Shown: one piece after another, positions 17,199-28,734 of the stretch
Numbering within the stretch: position 1 is the stretch's first letter
Layout: the number at the start of each line of letters is the position of its first letter
Origin: Acinetobacter calcoaceticus
GTDB lineage: Bacteria > Pseudomonadota > Gammaproteobacteria > Pseudomonadales > Moraxellaceae
NCBI RefSeq assembly: GCF_016508255.1
Contig: NZ_JADVKT010000002.1
Coordinates: 720,885 to 784,884, forward strand
DNA length: 64,000 nt
Direction: 5' to 3'
Position numbers and translations under genes: made by a program
The notes under the pieces: model-generated
What the model was told of the DNA's origin: nothing
Seen by the model: the letters and a program-made list of their open reading frames with translations, nothing else
Databases searched by the model: none

Positions 17199-17489
17199 TT
17201 AACCCCGTAAGACAAAAATACAGCTATACGCTAGGGCATTCGCAATCAATAAATAGATAAGCGCTTTTCGTCCAGTCGTGAAAAAATAACTGCCAAACAT
17301 AATAGGCATCCACACCCAAGGAACACTCCACATTCCCACTTGCACTAATAAGTCCATGGCAACATAAGGTTCGCCTAATAAAACAATTAAATTACCAATC
17401 GCGATAGAAAGACTTAGACCTAAAACACCACCTGCAAAAGTTTTACTCCACCAGTCTGGCTGGATCAGAGACTGAATTTTAGCTTTCAT
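17199..17489 (-). CDS. Small membrane protein of the PepSY iron unit
   Basis: A 96-residue protein with about three hydrophobic segments (near residues 15-37, 45-65 and 72-93). It resembles the small membrane proteins (DUF3649 type, tentative) that accompany PepSY reductases in siderophore loci. The ATG overlaps the upstream gene by 4 bp and its stop lies 3 bp before the PepSY gene, so the three genes are translationally linked. No catalytic motif is visible; a role as a partner of the reductase is inference. Confidence 0.65.
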   Translation of the reverse strand: MKAKIQSLIQPDWWSKTFAGGVLGLSLSIAIGNLIVLLGEPYVAMDLLVQVGMWSVPWVWMPIMFGSYFFTTGRKALIYLLIANALAYSCIFVLRG

Positions 17490-17743
17490 GAAACCAGTTT
17501 CCGTTTAAAAAGCGCCATAAATGGAAGAAACGACCACGCAAAAATGATGAGCATGAACCAATAAAAAGCAGCAACAACTTTTGGTAAGCTTGCAAAGAGC
17601 ACAATAAGTCCAATGCCTAATAGCAATAGACCCAAATACTTAAAGAAAGTAGGAAGATGTTGAGACAACAGATTTTGGTTGCTATGACTACAATAGATAC
17701 TGACCGCTCCCAACAGGGTCAAAAAAAGTCCTATAAGTTTCAT
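17486..17743 (-). CDS. Small membrane protein, first gene of the PepSY iron unit
   Basis: An 85-residue hydrophobic protein with two or three predicted helices and a Lys/Arg-rich end (FKRKLVS). It is similar in style to DUF3325 proteins, which often sit beside DUF3649 and PepSY genes; I hold that family label loosely. It is first in the three-gene minus-strand unit, directly downstream of the Fur-box-like repeats at 17793-17839, and overlaps the next gene by 4 bp. Confidence 0.62.
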   Translation of the reverse strand: MKLIGLFLTLLGAVSIYCSHSNQNLLSQHLPTFFKYLGLLLLGIGLIVLFASLPKVVAAFYWFMLIIFAWSFLPFMALFKRKLVS

Positions 17744-17792
17744 AATCGATGTTTATAAGTAAATTAAAGTCAAAATTTACCCAACAGTATAA

Positions 17793-17839
17793 GTAAATAA
17801 TAATTATTATCAAATGATAAATATAATTATTTATCATTT
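17793..17839. promoter_or_regulatory. Fur-box-like operators between the PepSY unit and the phosphopantetheinyl transferase gene
   Basis: Bases 17793-17811 match the 19-bp Fur consensus (GATAATGATAATCATTATC) at 15 of 19 positions. Adjacent 17812-17839 is a perfect inverted repeat, AAATGATAAAT and ATTTATCATTT, around 6 bases. The divergent placement suggests iron control of both sides. Confidence 0.7.
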
Positions 17840-17887
17840 GGCGGTGAGTAAGTTAAGATAGGAGATAACTCATTAAAAATATTTATT

Positions 17888-18634
17888 TTGAAGTCGAATA
17901 CAGTGAGCAATTATCTATATATTCCTGAACAAATCAGTAAATCAATTTATGAAATTTCGAGTCCTATTTTTCTTACATCAGAGCTATTTTGTTATTGGCT
18001 AGATTTATCGCAAACAACGCATTTGCATATAGACCAACAATTAGAGCATCCTCTAAAAATTGCTCAAGCGCGTGTCGAACGTAAAAATGAGTACTTATGT
18101 GGCAGGGTCTTAGCTCAAGCTGTTTTAAATCATCATTTTGGTTTAGATCAGCCAATAACCTCTATGCACGAACCTTTGCCCATCTGGCCAAATCATGTTT
18201 TGGGGAGTATCAGTCATTCACAAAATAAGTTAATTGTTGCGCTATCTAATAATGCGGTTTATTTGGGAATTGATATCGAGCACTGGGTGACCTCAGAATT
18301 TGCTCAAGAGAGTGCACATCTTATTTTAACGCCGTCTGAGTTTGATTTATGGAAAAGTAAAGCCTGCGAGTTTTTTGATTTTGCCGGTTATGTGAGCTTA
18401 ATTTTTTCTATAAAAGAAAGCCTATATAAAGCGGTTTATCCCACTGCAAAGCAATATATCGATTTCTTAGAAGCATCTATCGTTGATATTAATTTTGAAA
18501 ATCAAAAATTAACGCTAACTTTTTTGCCAGAAATTCAGCAGCGCTATCAACTCTTAGAACAATATCAAGGTGGCTGGACCATAGAACAAGACCATATTAT
18601 GACTTGGGTTTTTCAAGCACGAAATTTTGCTTAA
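17888..18634 (+). CDS. entD: 4'-phosphopantetheinyl transferase for siderophore synthesis
   Basis: A 248-residue Sfp/EntD-superfamily protein. Its two signature motifs are LGIDIEHW (Mg-binding acidic residues, near 128-135) and FSIKESLYKAVYP (near 175-187). It transfers the phosphopantetheine arm of coenzyme A to the carrier domains of the NRPS and of DhbB. The start is uncertain: TTG 17888 gives 248 residues, GTG 17903 gives 243, and neither has a strong ribosome-binding site. It faces Fur-like boxes and converges with the siderophore exporter gene. The A. baumannii 8399 locus is described as including such an enzyme; entD is used here as a functional name. Confidence 0.82.
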   Translation: MKSNTVSNYLYIPEQISKSIYEISSPIFLTSELFCYWLDLSQTTHLHIDQQLEHPLKIAQARVERKNEYLCGRVLAQAVLNHHFGLDQPITSMHEPLPIWPNHVLGSISHSQNKLIVALSNNAVYLGIDIEHWVTSEFAQESAHLILTPSEFDLWKSKACEFFDFAGYVSLIFSIKESLYKAVYPTAKQYIDFLEASIVDINFENQKLTLTFLPEIQQRYQLLEQYQGGWTIEQDHIMTWVFQARNFA

Positions 18635-18640
18635 AATAAA

Positions 18641-18662
18641 AGAAGGCAACGAATTGCCTTCT
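18641..18662. terminator. Bidirectional terminator between entD and the EntS-like gene
   Basis: AGAAGGCAA pairs with TTGCCTTCT around CGAA, with T-rich sequence on plus and an A-rich flank that gives T on minus. It lies between convergent genes. Confidence 0.9.
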
Positions 18663-18676
18663 TTCTTTTTTAAGGT

Positions 18677-19927
18677 TTAATTTTCTTGTAACTTAGGATC
18701 TTGGAAACCTGTTTCACGCATATCTTGAGAGTTGAATAAGAACATAAATCCTACTGCAAAGCTTAGTATGCCAAAGAAGAGGATACTTCCTGATATTGGT
18801 AGAAAACGAGTTAAAAGGCCTAAAGTTGTGGTGGCAATTGAGTCACCTAATGCATCTTGTGCAAGCCAGATTGCGTTAATACGCCCTAGATATTCATCAG
18901 GTGTATGTCCTTGCACAATGCTGTATTGAAGCAAGTTGGCAATCGACATCAAATATCCGAAAACACATAAAATTGGTAAAGTCACGATGAGCCAAGGTGA
19001 AAGCCCAATCATAATCATGCAGCTAAAAATACCTAAGCATGTATAGAGCATGACTAAGCCGGGTCTGAGTAAGCGTGTTGTCCAACCACTGAGTAAAGCA
19101 CCCAAAGTCGAGCCTAAAGGCACGGCCGAATACATAAGTCCAAGTTCAAATGCACCGCCGTGAAAAATTTCATCTGCCATTTGCGGAAAAATAATTCGAA
19201 TAGCACTGCTAAAACTGAGCAGTGTTCCAATTAAAATGGTGCTACCGATCACTTTATTTTTAAAAACAAATTTAAACCCCTGGGCTAATTGGCGAAGAGG
19301 ACTTTCACCATTTGATGCGTGTTGTGGTTTAAGCGCAGGTAACCCCATTAATAAAAACACAGTAAGTAAAGTACCCACGGTTGAGACCCAATACACGGTC
19401 GCAACACCGCTAGCAGCAATTAATATACCGCCGATTGCTGGTGAAATAACGGTTGCAAGCCGTACGGATACCATGCTGATCGCACGGGCTTGTACAATAT
19501 TTTCGCGCCCTACAATCACAGGCATGATAGACATCATTGCGGTTACACCCAGTGCACCAAAGAAACCATCCGATGCTGATAGAAAATAAATAGCATAAAG
19601 CGAAGGATGCTCAAACATGGCATTGATGGCGAGGCCAGCAAAGCCTAAACCACACACACCTCGTGCTAATAAAATTAGCCATTTCCGATCTTTGCGATCT
19701 GACAGCAAACCACCAAGTAACAAACCAATAAACATAGCAATGCCTTCAAAAGCCATTGCAACTGCAACATTTAATGAACTACCCGTAATATCGTAGACTT
19801 GTTTGGGAATAGCCACGACCAACATACCAATGGTTAACAATGACAATGTGCGGGCAATAAATACATGTCGGAAATGAGCATTACGTTTTAAAAGACTAAA
19901 ATCGGTCAATATAGATTTAAAACTCAT
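18677..19927 (-). CDS. EntS-like MFS siderophore exporter (P45)
   Basis: A 416-residue major-facilitator protein, the length of E. coli EntS, with about twelve membrane segments. The loop between helices 2 and 3 has [13 protein letters not shown], the MFS motif. The ATG at 19927 overlaps the NRPS stop as ATGA, and GAGGAG lies in the end of the NRPS gene, so the exporter is translated with the NRPS; a longer frame starting at 19960 is less likely. It should move the finished catechol siderophore from cytoplasm to periplasm. It corresponds by position to p45 of the A. baumannii 8399 locus. Confidence 0.87.
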   Translation of the reverse strand: MSFKSILTDFSLLKRNAHFRHVFIARTLSLLTIGMLVVAIPKQVYDITGSSLNVAVAMAFEGIAMFIGLLLGGLLSDRKDRKWLILLARGVCGLGFAGLAINAMFEHPSLYAIYFLSASDGFFGALGVTAMMSIMPVIVGRENIVQARAISMVSVRLATVISPAIGGILIAASGVATVYWVSTVGTLLTVFLLMGLPALKPQHASNGESPLRQLAQGFKFVFKNKVIGSTILIGTLLSFSSAIRIIFPQMADEIFHGGAFELGLMYSAVPLGSTLGALLSGWTTRLLRPGLVMLYTCLGIFSCMIMIGLSPWLIVTLPILCVFGYLMSIANLLQYSIVQGHTPDEYLGRINAIWLAQDALGDSIATTTLGLLTRFLPISGSILFFGILSFAVGFMFLFNSQDMRETGFQDPKLQEN

Positions 19928-22900
19928 GGCGTGTGCTCCTCTAAACCGCGCGCCTGACAAATCATGCGGTTTAAAATTGGGCCAAGTGTTTCAAGTTGCT
20001 TCGGAGACAATATATCGGTATGGTCCGCTTCCCTTAGTCGAACAATATTAAGTTTTTTAACTAAAGGTGACCATTGTTGTTCTGGTTGGATATATGGCAG
20101 CAAGTCTTTTTCAGCGACAACTAAGTGTAGTTCACCGTCAAAATGCGGCATTTTATACGGTTTTAATAAACGGACGGCATCGCGATAGTTTGCAAAAATA
20201 TCCTCTTGTAAACGGCGGGTTTCTTCATTTAATGCCGTATCTGCATCGGCTAAAATATCATTGAAGAATTGAAGCTGTTCTTGTTCAGCTTCAGCATTCA
20301 TTTCCTCTACCGACAAATCTAACCACTGATGAATTTCAGCAGGGTAAGTGTCTAACAAGCCGAGATAATCAACTTTTTCACCTTGTTCAGTTAACTTCGC
20401 TGCAACTGCATAAGCCACAGTGCCGCCAAGTGAATAACCTAATAAAGTATAAGGGCCTATTGATTGTTGCTTACGAATAATCTCAAGTTGTTTTTCAACC
20501 AGCTCATCCATATCAGCGCTATTTGCCAATAGACCCTCAGGTCGAGGAGACTGTAACCCAATAATGGGTAAATCAGAATGCAAATAACGATTCAGCACCG
20601 TATATTGCCATGCCGAACCAGAACCAGGGAAGAAACAGAACAATGGATGCCCTGAACCAGAACGGATTGGTAAAATAGGTTGCATGCCAGTTTGTTCAAC
20701 TTCTGCCAAACGTTCTTGTGTAAGAAGTAAAGCCGCTAAACGTTGAATCGTGACATGACTCATCAATTGACCAATTGGAATGGTCCGCTTGAATACTTTT
20801 CGGATTTCAATTGCGAGCTTCATCACCAAAATGGAATGCCCACCAATGGCAAAGAAATCTTCGTTCACACCAATATTTTGATCGGTGTTTAAAACTTGCT
20901 GGAAAATATGTGTCAGTTCATGTTCAAAGGTAGTAGTGGCGTACTGTTTTTCTATATTTGAAAGAACAAGCTGTGGTTGTGGCAGCGCTTTACGATCCAG
21001 CTTACCATTATGACTTAATGGGAATTTCTCGACTAACACATAGTGTGTCGGCACCATATATGCAGGAAGCTGTTTCGCCAATATTTTCTTTAACTGCTCA
21101 ATGTCCACAGGTGCTGTTGTTTGCACGTAAGCAACCAACTGAACATCAGCTTTATTTTGTTCAGAAGAAATAGGATGTACCACCACATCTAGACCGCTGA
21201 TTAAACGTAATTGCTGTTCAATTTCACCCAGTTCAATACGTTGCCCTCGTATTTTTAGCTGATCATCAGCACGGCCCACATATTGAATACTGCCGTCTGC
21301 ATGCCAACGGGCAATATCACCAGTGCGATACATGCGTTGACCTGCTGCAAATGGATTTGCGACAAAACGTGTTGCAGTTAAGTCTGCTCGATGTAAATAA
21401 CCCATCGCCAATTGGTGACCTGCTAAATAAAGCTCACCATCCACTCCAACAGGAACAGGGCGTAAGTATTGATCTAATATATAAAGCTGGGTATTCCAGA
21501 CTGGATAACCAATTGCAACGCTACTTTCTTTCGGATGTAATCCCAGTGTTGCATCCATATAACTCACATCTACCGCAGCTTCTGTTGGGCCATATAAGTT
21601 ATGTAGCTCACAGCTAAAGTGCTCAGTAAATGATTTTGCTAAAGCCGTTGGTAATGCTTCACCACTACAGAACACTCGGCGGATTGGTAAACTTTGACGC
21701 TGAGCAGGTGATAAAATTTCGGTAGCAGCATTTTCAAAAACAGCCAACATTGACGGTACAAAATGTAATGTTGTTATCTGATATTTTTGAATGAGGCTTA
21801 ATAATGCCAATGGGTCACGGTGTGCATCCACAGGTGCCATAACCAATCGTGCACCCACTAAATATGACCAGAAAAACTCCCATACAGAGACATCAAAAGT
21901 GCATGGTGTTTTTTGCAAAATCGTATCGTTGGCTGATAGTGGATACTCTGATTGCATCCATAAAATACGGTTCACAATGGCTTGGTGAGAAACCATGACA
22001 CCTTTTGGCTGGCCTGTTGTACCCGATGTATAGATTAAATATGCCGGATGCTGTGGAGTAATGACTGTTGTTTTATAGCTGCTTAAATCAACCTTGGTCT
22101 CATCAAACAATTCATTAAAAGCAAAAGTGGCTATTGATGGATGGGCAATAGCAGCTAGATCATTTTGTTCACCAATCACAAGTTTAGATTTGGCATCCTG
22201 CAACATAAATTTGATGCGTTCAGTTGGATGTTGTAAATCAATAGGTAAATAAGCTGCACCTACTTCAATCACCGCCAAAATAGCGATACTCAGTTTGACT
22301 GAACGTGGTAAGGCAACCGCAACAATATCTCCAGCCTGTACGCCAGCTCCTTGCAATTGCTGTGCTAAAGCACAAACTTGCAAACGCACTCCACTGAAAC
22401 TGAGCTGATGAATTTCATCACTTAACGCCGTTTGCTCAGGAGTAATTCGAGCTTGTTCTCTAAGCAATTGCTGTAAGGTTGTTAGGGGAACTTCATGTTG
22501 GGTTTGATTAACTTTCTGGATTAAATCGCGTTCTTCGGCCAGTTGTAAGCGATAGTGACTAAGAGACGTCTCTGGTTCATTTAATGCAATTTCAATCAAC
22601 TGAACCATTCGCTCTAAGAAATGCTCTGGTTGATCAATTACACCACGTTGTTCGAGTAATAGCTCAATTTGATGATCAGGGATAACTAACAAAGCAAGCG
22701 GGTAATGGCTATAACCACGATTTATGAGTTTTGAAATCGCAGCATCACCAAGTTTTTGCTGTAAATACTGGTTATCAGGGTAGTTTTCTACGACTAACAA
22801 ACTATCGAAAAGATTGCCTTGAGCCACCAATTGCTGAATTGCACCCAGTCCTAAACCATCATGCTCTAAATGTTCAACATGCAATTGCCGTAACTGAGTC

Positions 22901-25900
22901 AATTGTTCCCAAAGTGTTTGCTGCATGTTGAGCTTTACACGCACCGGAATCGTATTTAAAAACAATCCGATTTGTTGCTCTAAACCATTGATAGGTGCCG
23001 AACGCCCAGAAACAGGAGTACCAAACACAATATCTTCACGATGAGCATAAATATTTAAAGTCATTGCCCAAATCATTTGCATGAAAACATTGAGCGTGAT
23101 GCCTTGCTCACGTAATTTCTGTTGAAGTTTCGCGCCCAGCTCAGCACTTAAACGATATGAAGTTTCCTGTACAGCTTGCTGTGCTTGATTAAATAAAATA
23201 AGTGGCTGTAAATCTGCTAAATCACGTTGCCAAATTACTTTTGATGTTTCATGGTCACGTCCAGATAAAGCTTTAATCACTGTTTCATAACTATATTCAA
23301 GCACAGGCAATTGTTGATTAGTTTGCTGATAGGCTTTAATAAAGTCTTGTAAAAACAGCGGAGTTGACCAACCATCTGTTAACAGATGATGCACCATAAT
23401 CAATAATTCTGACTGTTCTGGAGCATGTTGAATTAAGGTTGCCCGAATTAAGCCATAGGGTTGGTTGAGGTGAATTGGTTGCTGTAATGCTTCTTGAATG
23501 GTTTGCTCTAGCAGATCGGGAGTGACTGAGCAAAACTGAACTGGCCAAGCTTGAGTAGGATGTAATGAATAGATAAAAACAGGTTCTTCAGCTAATTCAC
23601 TATCAAAATGCCCACCTAATTGAGGGTGACGTTTTAATACGGTAATCAACGCTTGCTGTAAACGTACTGGATCAATGTCTCCATTTAAACTAAGCTGAGT
23701 AAAGGCATTATAATTTGATTGATTTTCTACTTGAGATAAGAACAGCATGCCTTTTTGCAAAGGAAGCAAAGGTAAAATAGTACTGTTTTTTCCATATTTT
23801 TCTTGAACATTTTGTTCTAGGTCTGCTGAAAATAACGTTTTTGAAACGGCCGCTTGTTGTTCATCTAAACGGGTGAGATGCGGCGCTATAGCAGCGACTG
23901 TTTTAAATTGGAATACATCGCTTGGTCTTAAGCCGTAACCACGTTGGCGCAATTGGGTACAAAGCATAATGGCCGAAATACTATCGCCACCTGTCATAAA
24001 GAAGTCATCATCAATCCCAATTGCGTCAAGCTTAAGAACAGATGCAGTAATTTGACATAAAAGCTGTTGTTCAGACGTTTCGGCCATTCGGCTATGGGTA
24101 CGAATTTGAGGCTTTGGCAGTGCTTTTTTATCGACTTTGCCACTTACATTTCGTGGAAATTCGGACATAACAGTCAGGGCAGATGGCACCATATATTCAG
24201 GTAAGTTTTGACGTAAATGACTTAAATATTGCTGACTTAATTGCTCACTGTTTTTTTCATCGAGTTCAATGTCTTTAACCACACAATAACCGAGTAAACG
24301 ATGACTGTTGTTAATCGGTTCTGCAATCACGACTGCGCTTTCAACATTGGCTAAAACTGAAAGCGCGTTTTCAACTTCGCCAATCTCAACTCGATAACCA
24401 CGAATTTTAATCTGGTCATCACAGCGTCCCATAAATTCAAGTTTACCCGCACTATTCCAGCGGACTAAGTCACCTGTACGGTACATGCGCTGTCCATGTT
24501 CAAATGGATTTGCTACAAAGCGAGCAGCACTTAAGTCGGCGCGATCTAAATAACCATTGGCGATACCAAAACCAGAAATATAAAGCTCACCAATGACACC
24601 AGTTGGGCATCGTTGCAAGTGGCGATCTAGTACATAGGCCTGTGTATTACCAATAGGGTTGCCAATGATAGGGCGAGCTGTCTGCTTTAATTCTGCTCGG
24701 AAAGTATCAACGGTATATTCTGTTGGGCCATATAAGTTATGAGCAAAAAGCGCTGGCTGAGCATTAAGCTGTTGCCATAAAGCTAACGGTGCAGCTTCAC
24801 CACCAATCAAAATAAGACTTGGATGATGCTGATTTTCAGCAAATAAACCATTCGTCATCATTTGCGCACAAAAAGATGGTGGTAAATCGAGTGTATCGAT
24901 TTGTCGTTGCTGAATTTCTTGAACTAAACCAAATGCATCACGTCGCATGTTTTCATCAAAAATATGTAGCTCTTGGCCCCATAACATCCAGAAAACTTGT
25001 AACCAAGATGAGTCAAATGAGAAAGAGTGTGTATGCGCTGCACGTAACGGACGCTCAGGGAAACGCTCATTTACAGCTTCTAATACAGGCCAATAAATGG
25101 TTGGTCTATGCGACAAAATGAGGTTGAGTAAAGAACCATGTGTGTTCATTACCCCTTTAGGACGACCCGTACTTCCTGAGGTAAAAATTACATATGCAAC
25201 ATCTTGGAAATCAAATTTACGATTTTCGGCAGCAATATCACTCGCATCTTGCGTTCGAATTTGCGTTTGAACATATTCATGATCAAGATATAACTGCTGA
25301 ATATTTTGAGGTAATTGCTGTGCAAGTGCTTGTGTGGTTAATACAAATAATGGATTTGCATCTTCACACATCATTTGCATACGATCGATTGGGTAATCTA
25401 AATCGAGAGGTAAGAAACTTGCCCCAGAATTGAGTACAGCTAACATCACCACAACTGAGTCAATCGAACGAGGAATAGCTCCAGCAATGACAGTTTGCTT
25501 TTTGGCCCCATTTTCTTGTAAAAAACGAGTCAATTGATTCACTTTTACTGCAAGCTCAGCAAAACTAAGATGCTGAAGGTTTGGACGTTCACCACTCACA
25601 ATTGCGGTACGTTCAGGATATTTTTTAACTTGTTCATAAAAAATATCTAGAACATTATTATATTGTTCAGGGTGACTAACACGCGGACCAATACCACTTT
25701 GGGTCAGGGCAGCAAGCTCTTGGGGTGTTGTGATATTAAAATGACTACATGCCTGTTCAGGATGAATCAGAGCTTGTTCGAGCAATAAAGTTAAGCGTTG
25801 ACCATGGGTAAATAGTTCATCTTGCGTATAACGCTGCGAATCTGCACGTAATTCGATAATGAGTTCATGATCTTGAACAATAAAAGAAAACTCAAAGTCA

Positions 25901-27075
25901 TCAATTGGGCCTGTGCAAATATGGTGTGTTTTCACCTTTTCACCATCTAACATCAGGTCTTGATCAAAAGCTTTATAGTTTAAAATAGGGCCGTACATTC
26001 GTTCATGAATGTCGATACTGTTTAAATCTCTTAAAATTTGTTCAGCGTCATATTTCTGATGCGGGCGAATTTGTCGTAATTGCTCTTGTACATGTTGAGC
26101 CAAGCTCACCCAACTGTCTTTTTCAGCAACTTTAAACTTCACAGGTAGGACATTTACTGTCGGTAAGGTTGAGCGAATCGCTTTTGAACCTAAACGGCGC
26201 ATAAATGGAATACCGTTAACCAAATCAGCTTTATCGGTCATTTTGTAGATATAATGTAATGACAGTGACATCATCATATCATTCAAAGCTAATTTAGATT
26301 GCGCAGCTAAAGCCTGAATTTGCTCTAAAATTCCTGTCGAAAAACGCAGCTGATGCTTAATAAATGTCGCTGTGGTTTTTGCCGCTAAATGGTGGGTACT
26401 CAAACTAACTGGACTAGGTAGATCTTCACAATAAGCTTTCCAGAAAGCTTGGTCTATTGTAAATTGATGGCTATTTTCATAAGCCTGACGTTCCGAAATA
26501 ACCTCATTCACGCCAATGAACGGAGAAACCGAAAGGTCTTTTTCTTCTTGTAATTGTTGATATAAATCAACAATACGTTTGGTCAGGTTAATCATGCTAA
26601 AACCATCAAGCATGATGTGGTGATAACGTTGGTACCAATATACTTTGTCATGCGTCGTAAATAATACCTGACGAAACAGTTGAGATTCACCAGCTTTAAG
26701 CGATTTAGCACATTGACGGTCTGATGGCATCCAGTCCCATAAGCGTTGTTGAGCTTTTTTAGGCGTTAAATGACAAAAATCAAATTCTTCGATTTGAAAC
26801 TGAACTTGGTTATTAAGCTCAATAAACGGTTGAGACGGGTCAGATGAATAAGTGGCTATTACCGTATCGGCTTCATTTAAGCCGATTTGAATTGCTTTTT
26901 TAAACGTTGGGATATCGACAATTTTTGGTAGTTCCAAACAATGCGCAATGGTATATAAATCTTCAATCGAACTTAAATGATCGGCAAGAAAAATGCCGAG
27001 CTGAGTAGATGCCAGTTCAAAACGAGCTGGTTGTGAAAGGTCAGGAGTAAATTCATTGTTTAATGCTTGATTCAT
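19924..27075 (-). CDS. dhbF: Dimodular catechol-siderophore NRPS (DhbF-like): C-A-T-C-A-T-TE
   Basis: A 2383-residue NRPS. Condensation 1 has HHIMLDG near residues 152-158. Adenylation 1 has [11 protein letters not shown] near 630. Carrier 1 has GGDSI near 1031, condensation 2 has HHLLTDGW near 1228, and adenylation 2 has [11 protein letters not shown] near 1683. Carrier 2 has GGHSI near 2079 and the thioesterase has GYSLGG near 2214. Length and domain order match Bacillus DhbF. Read against GrsA positions, adenylation 2 gives D-V-W-H-F-S-L-V-D-K, the EntF serine code; adenylation 1 gives D-S-L-D-L-G-L-V-D-K, which I cannot assign. No epimerase domain is present. A terminal thioesterase suggests a cyclic or oligomeric DHB-X-Ser product. 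AAAGGAG precedes the ATG. Confidence 0.92.
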   Translation of the reverse strand: MNQALNNEFTPDLSQPARFELASTQLGIFLADHLSSIEDLYTIAHCLELPKIVDIPTFKKAIQIGLNEADTVIATYSSDPSQPFIELNNQVQFQIEEFDFCHLTPKKAQQRLWDWMPSDRQCAKSLKAGESQLFRQVLFTTHDKVYWYQRYHHIMLDGFSMINLTKRIVDLYQQLQEEKDLSVSPFIGVNEVISERQAYENSHQFTIDQAFWKAYCEDLPSPVSLSTHHLAAKTTATFIKHQLRFSTGILEQIQALAAQSKLALNDMMMSLSLHYIYKMTDKADLVNGIPFMRRLGSKAIRSTLPTVNVLPVKFKVAEKDSWVSLAQHVQEQLRQIRPHQKYDAEQILRDLNSIDIHERMYGPILNYKAFDQDLMLDGEKVKTHHICTGPIDDFEFSFIVQDHELIIELRADSQRYTQDELFTHGQRLTLLLEQALIHPEQACSHFNITTPQELAALTQSGIGPRVSHPEQYNNVLDIFYEQVKKYPERTAIVSGERPNLQHLSFAELAVKVNQLTRFLQENGAKKQTVIAGAIPRSIDSVVVMLAVLNSGASFLPLDLDYPIDRMQMMCEDANPLFVLTTQALAQQLPQNIQQLYLDHEYVQTQIRTQDASDIAAENRKFDFQDVAYVIFTSGSTGRPKGVMNTHGSLLNLILSHRPTIYWPVLEAVNERFPERPLRAAHTHSFSFDSSWLQVFWMLWGQELHIFDENMRRDAFGLVQEIQQRQIDTLDLPPSFCAQMMTNGLFAENQHHPSLILIGGEAAPLALWQQLNAQPALFAHNLYGPTEYTVDTFRAELKQTARPIIGNPIGNTQAYVLDRHLQRCPTGVIGELYISGFGIANGYLDRADLSAARFVANPFEHGQRMYRTGDLVRWNSAGKLEFMGRCDDQIKIRGYRVEIGEVENALSVLANVESAVVIAEPINNSHRLLGYCVVKDIELDEKNSEQLSQQYLSHLRQNLPEYMVPSALTVMSEFPRNVSGKVDKKALPKPQIRTHSRMAETSEQQLLCQITASVLKLDAIGIDDDFFMTGGDSISAIMLCTQLRQRGYGLRPSDVFQFKTVAAIAPHLTRLDEQQAAVSKTLFSADLEQNVQEKYGKNSTILPLLPLQKGMLFLSQVENQSNYNAFTQLSLNGDIDPVRLQQALITVLKRHPQLGGHFDSELAEEPVFIYSLHPTQAWPVQFCSVTPDLLEQTIQEALQQPIHLNQPYGLIRATLIQHAPEQSELLIMVHHLLTDGWSTPLFLQDFIKAYQQTNQQLPVLEYSYETVIKALSGRDHETSKVIWQRDLADLQPLILFNQAQQAVQETSYRLSAELGAKLQQKLREQGITLNVFMQMIWAMTLNIYAHREDIVFGTPVSGRSAPINGLEQQIGLFLNTIPVRVKLNMQQTLWEQLTQLRQLHVEHLEHDGLGLGAIQQLVAQGNLFDSLLVVENYPDNQYLQQKLGDAAISKLINRGYSHYPLALLVIPDHQIELLLEQRGVIDQPEHFLERMVQLIEIALNEPETSLSHYRLQLAEERDLIQKVNQTQHEVPLTTLQQLLREQARITPEQTALSDEIHQLSFSGVRLQVCALAQQLQGAGVQAGDIVAVALPRSVKLSIAILAVIEVGAAYLPIDLQHPTERIKFMLQDAKSKLVIGEQNDLAAIAHPSIATFAFNELFDETKVDLSSYKTTVITPQHPAYLIYTSGTTGQPKGVMVSHQAIVNRILWMQSEYPLSANDTILQKTPCTFDVSVWEFFWSYLVGARLVMAPVDAHRDPLALLSLIQKYQITTLHFVPSMLAVFENAATEILSPAQRQSLPIRRVFCSGEALPTALAKSFTEHFSCELHNLYGPTEAAVDVSYMDATLGLHPKESSVAIGYPVWNTQLYILDQYLRPVPVGVDGELYLAGHQLAMGYLHRADLTATRFVANPFAAGQRMYRTGDIARWHADGSIQYVGRADDQLKIRGQRIELGEIEQQLRLISGLDVVVHPISSEQNKADVQLVAYVQTTAPVDIEQLKKILAKQLPAYMVPTHYVLVEKFPLSHNGKLDRKALPQPQLVLSNIEKQYATTTFEHELTHIFQQVLNTDQNIGVNEDFFAIGGHSILVMKLAIEIRKVFKRTIPIGQLMSHVTIQRLAALLLTQERLAEVEQTGMQPILPIRSGSGHPLFCFFPGSGSAWQYTVLNRYLHSDLPIIGLQSPRPEGLLANSADMDELVEKQLEIIRKQQSIGPYTLLGYSLGGTVAYAVAAKLTEQGEKVDYLGLLDTYPAEIHQWLDLSVEEMNAEAEQEQLQFFNDILADADTALNEETRRLQEDIFANYRDAVRLLKPYKMPHFDGELHLVVAEKDLLPYIQPEQQWSPLVKKLNIVRLREADHTDILSPKQLETLGPILNRMICQARGLEEHTP

Positions 27076-27087
27076 GACAATACTCCT

Positions 27088-27303
27088 TTACGCTTGTTGA
27101 AAGGGGTTAATCGCAACCCAATGTTTTTCTACATATGCAATACACGAAGCCCGTGTATCTGGACCATGCTGAACATCCCACCCCGACGGCACCTGATGTT
27201 GGGCAGGCCATAAACTGAACTCACCTTGTTGATTTTTTAAAACCTGAAAAGACAAACTCTCGTTATCGAAAGGATTAATATAGTTTTCCTGTAAGTTGCT
27301 CAT
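27088..27303 (-). CDS. MbtH-like NRPS accessory protein
   Basis: A 71-residue protein with the MbtH pattern: NPFDNES near the start, SLWPAQHQVPSGWDV in the middle and CIAYVEKHW near the end, including the conserved Trp residues. MbtH proteins bind adenylation domains and help them fold or act. It lies 12 bp upstream of the NRPS gene on the same strand and probably serves both adenylation domains. AAGGAT precedes the ATG. Confidence 0.93.
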   Translation of the reverse strand: MSNLQENYINPFDNESLSFQVLKNQQGEFSLWPAQHQVPSGWDVQHGPDTRASCIAYVEKHWVAINPFQQA

Positions 27304-27332
27304 GATATTGTTATCCTTGATGAAACAAATGG

Positions 27333-28532
27333 TTATAGTGAAAGAATTTTTTGCAATGCCTTTAACAAGTCAGAACGCCAGTTCACAGCATCATGTCCGC
27401 CTGAAAAACTGTGGAAACTCACTTGATTGAATGATTGCAATTGTTGATAAAGCTGGTAAGCATCGTCCCGCATATCGGTCTCATACGTGCCTGCACTGAT
27501 ATAAATTTGAGTTGTTTTTGATAATTGATGAGATACGTTTTGAAGCAGTTTTAAAATGTTACCTGTGTGATCCTGTCCTAAAGTACTATTTGAAAAATCT
27601 GACCACCAGTAAGAGCCTGACTGTAAAATCAGAGAGTGGAAAACCTTTGGAAAAAGCAGTGCGCTATACAACGTACACAACCCACCTAAACTTTGACCAC
27701 ATAACGTAATGTCTGTTTTAGAAATAAAGGAATATTCTTTTAAGAGTATTTCAATGAGTTCATCAACCAACGCCTGACTAAACGCATCATGACAACCATA
27801 ATCTTGTTGGCGTTGTTGACTATTTAAACTATGAACAAAAACATAAACTGCTGGACGAATTTTATTTGAATCAGTCAAATGTTGAATTTCGGAAATAATC
27901 GATAGCTCTCGACCCCAGATTTGGCCATCAAGCAAAATGATGAGTGGCAAGTCTTCTTGAGTTGATTGGTGACTAATAAAAACGTCGACTAAATAGTCCT
28001 GTTGGCATAACTGACTTGACCATTGAAATGTCTTTGTAATTGGGCAATCGTCTATGAAAGATTTTGTGTTTTCGAGTTGAATTTGATTGATGTATCGTGC
28101 CAGATGTCCCGTATAAAACGCATGTTGATTGAATGAGTCAATTTGAGCATTTTGTTTAAGCTGTTTTTGCCACCATAAGCGTCGTGTTGTAGCACAATCT
28201 GTTTCTGGTGCTTCTTCACTAGCGGTCACTACAACATAACTACCAGTCCAAGCTAGGGGCAGCTCTATTTCAAAGAAGTACACATTTGTTCCAGCTATAT
28301 GGCTAAAACGATTCCACTTTTGATAGATAGAAGGGCTCTGTGAATAGATATCAATATAGACAAAGATACTTTCTTTAGGCTCAAGACTACGCCAAACAAA
28401 GGTATATAGCGCTTTATTTTTTTGTAGGTTAACTAGCGGAGTACCTATTTTTTTAACGGTATTCCACCAGACCTCATTCCCAACATTGAGTTGTTGAAAT
28501 AGGGGATGTAAGGGATGAGAAAATGGCTTCAT
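27333..28532 (-). CDS. fes: Ferric-catecholate esterase, Fes-like
   Basis: An esterase-D-family alpha/beta-hydrolase with an N-terminal early-set/Fes domain and a C-terminal catalytic domain carrying LCGQSLGGLCTLY (nucleophile Ser) and a closing GGHDAVNW (catalytic His). It hydrolyses the ester backbone of ferric triscatecholates in the cytoplasm to release iron. I prefer ATG 28532 (399 residues, close to E. coli Fes). A frame starting with TTG at 28601 would put its first codons inside two Fur-box-like sequences. It leads the minus-strand unit fes-mbtH-dhbF-p45, and its presence supports an ester-linked siderophore. Confidence 0.83.
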   Translation of the reverse strand: MKPFSHPLHPLFQQLNVGNEVWWNTVKKIGTPLVNLQKNKALYTFVWRSLEPKESIFVYIDIYSQSPSIYQKWNRFSHIAGTNVYFFEIELPLAWTGSYVVVTASEEAPETDCATTRRLWWQKQLKQNAQIDSFNQHAFYTGHLARYINQIQLENTKSFIDDCPITKTFQWSSQLCQQDYLVDVFISHQSTQEDLPLIILLDGQIWGRELSIISEIQHLTDSNKIRPAVYVFVHSLNSQQRQQDYGCHDAFSQALVDELIEILLKEYSFISKTDITLCGQSLGGLCTLYSALLFPKVFHSLILQSGSYWWSDFSNSTLGQDHTGNILKLLQNVSHQLSKTTQIYISAGTYETDMRDDAYQLYQQLQSFNQVSFHSFSGGHDAVNWRSDLLKALQKILSL

Positions 28533-28570
28533 TTTGAGTCCATCTCGACAAGAAAGCGCGGTCAAGTTAT

Positions 28571-28612
28571 CAAAATGATTCTCATTAGTAAATGAAAACA
28601 ATTATCATTATA
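28571..28612 (-). promoter_or_regulatory. Two Fur-box-like sequences upstream of fes
   Basis: Bases 28571-28589 match the 19-bp Fur consensus at 13 of 19 positions and 28594-28612 at 14 of 19. They are adjacent and lie 39-80 bp before the preferred fes ATG. Confidence 0.65.
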
Positions 28613-28734
28613 ATCAATAAAAAAAGATGGTTTTCATTAATGTTGTTTAAAAACAATTATATACCATCAAATTATGGTTAATAAATAACTTGATTTAGAT
28701 TGTAAGCTCATATTTGATATTTATCGCACTTGAT

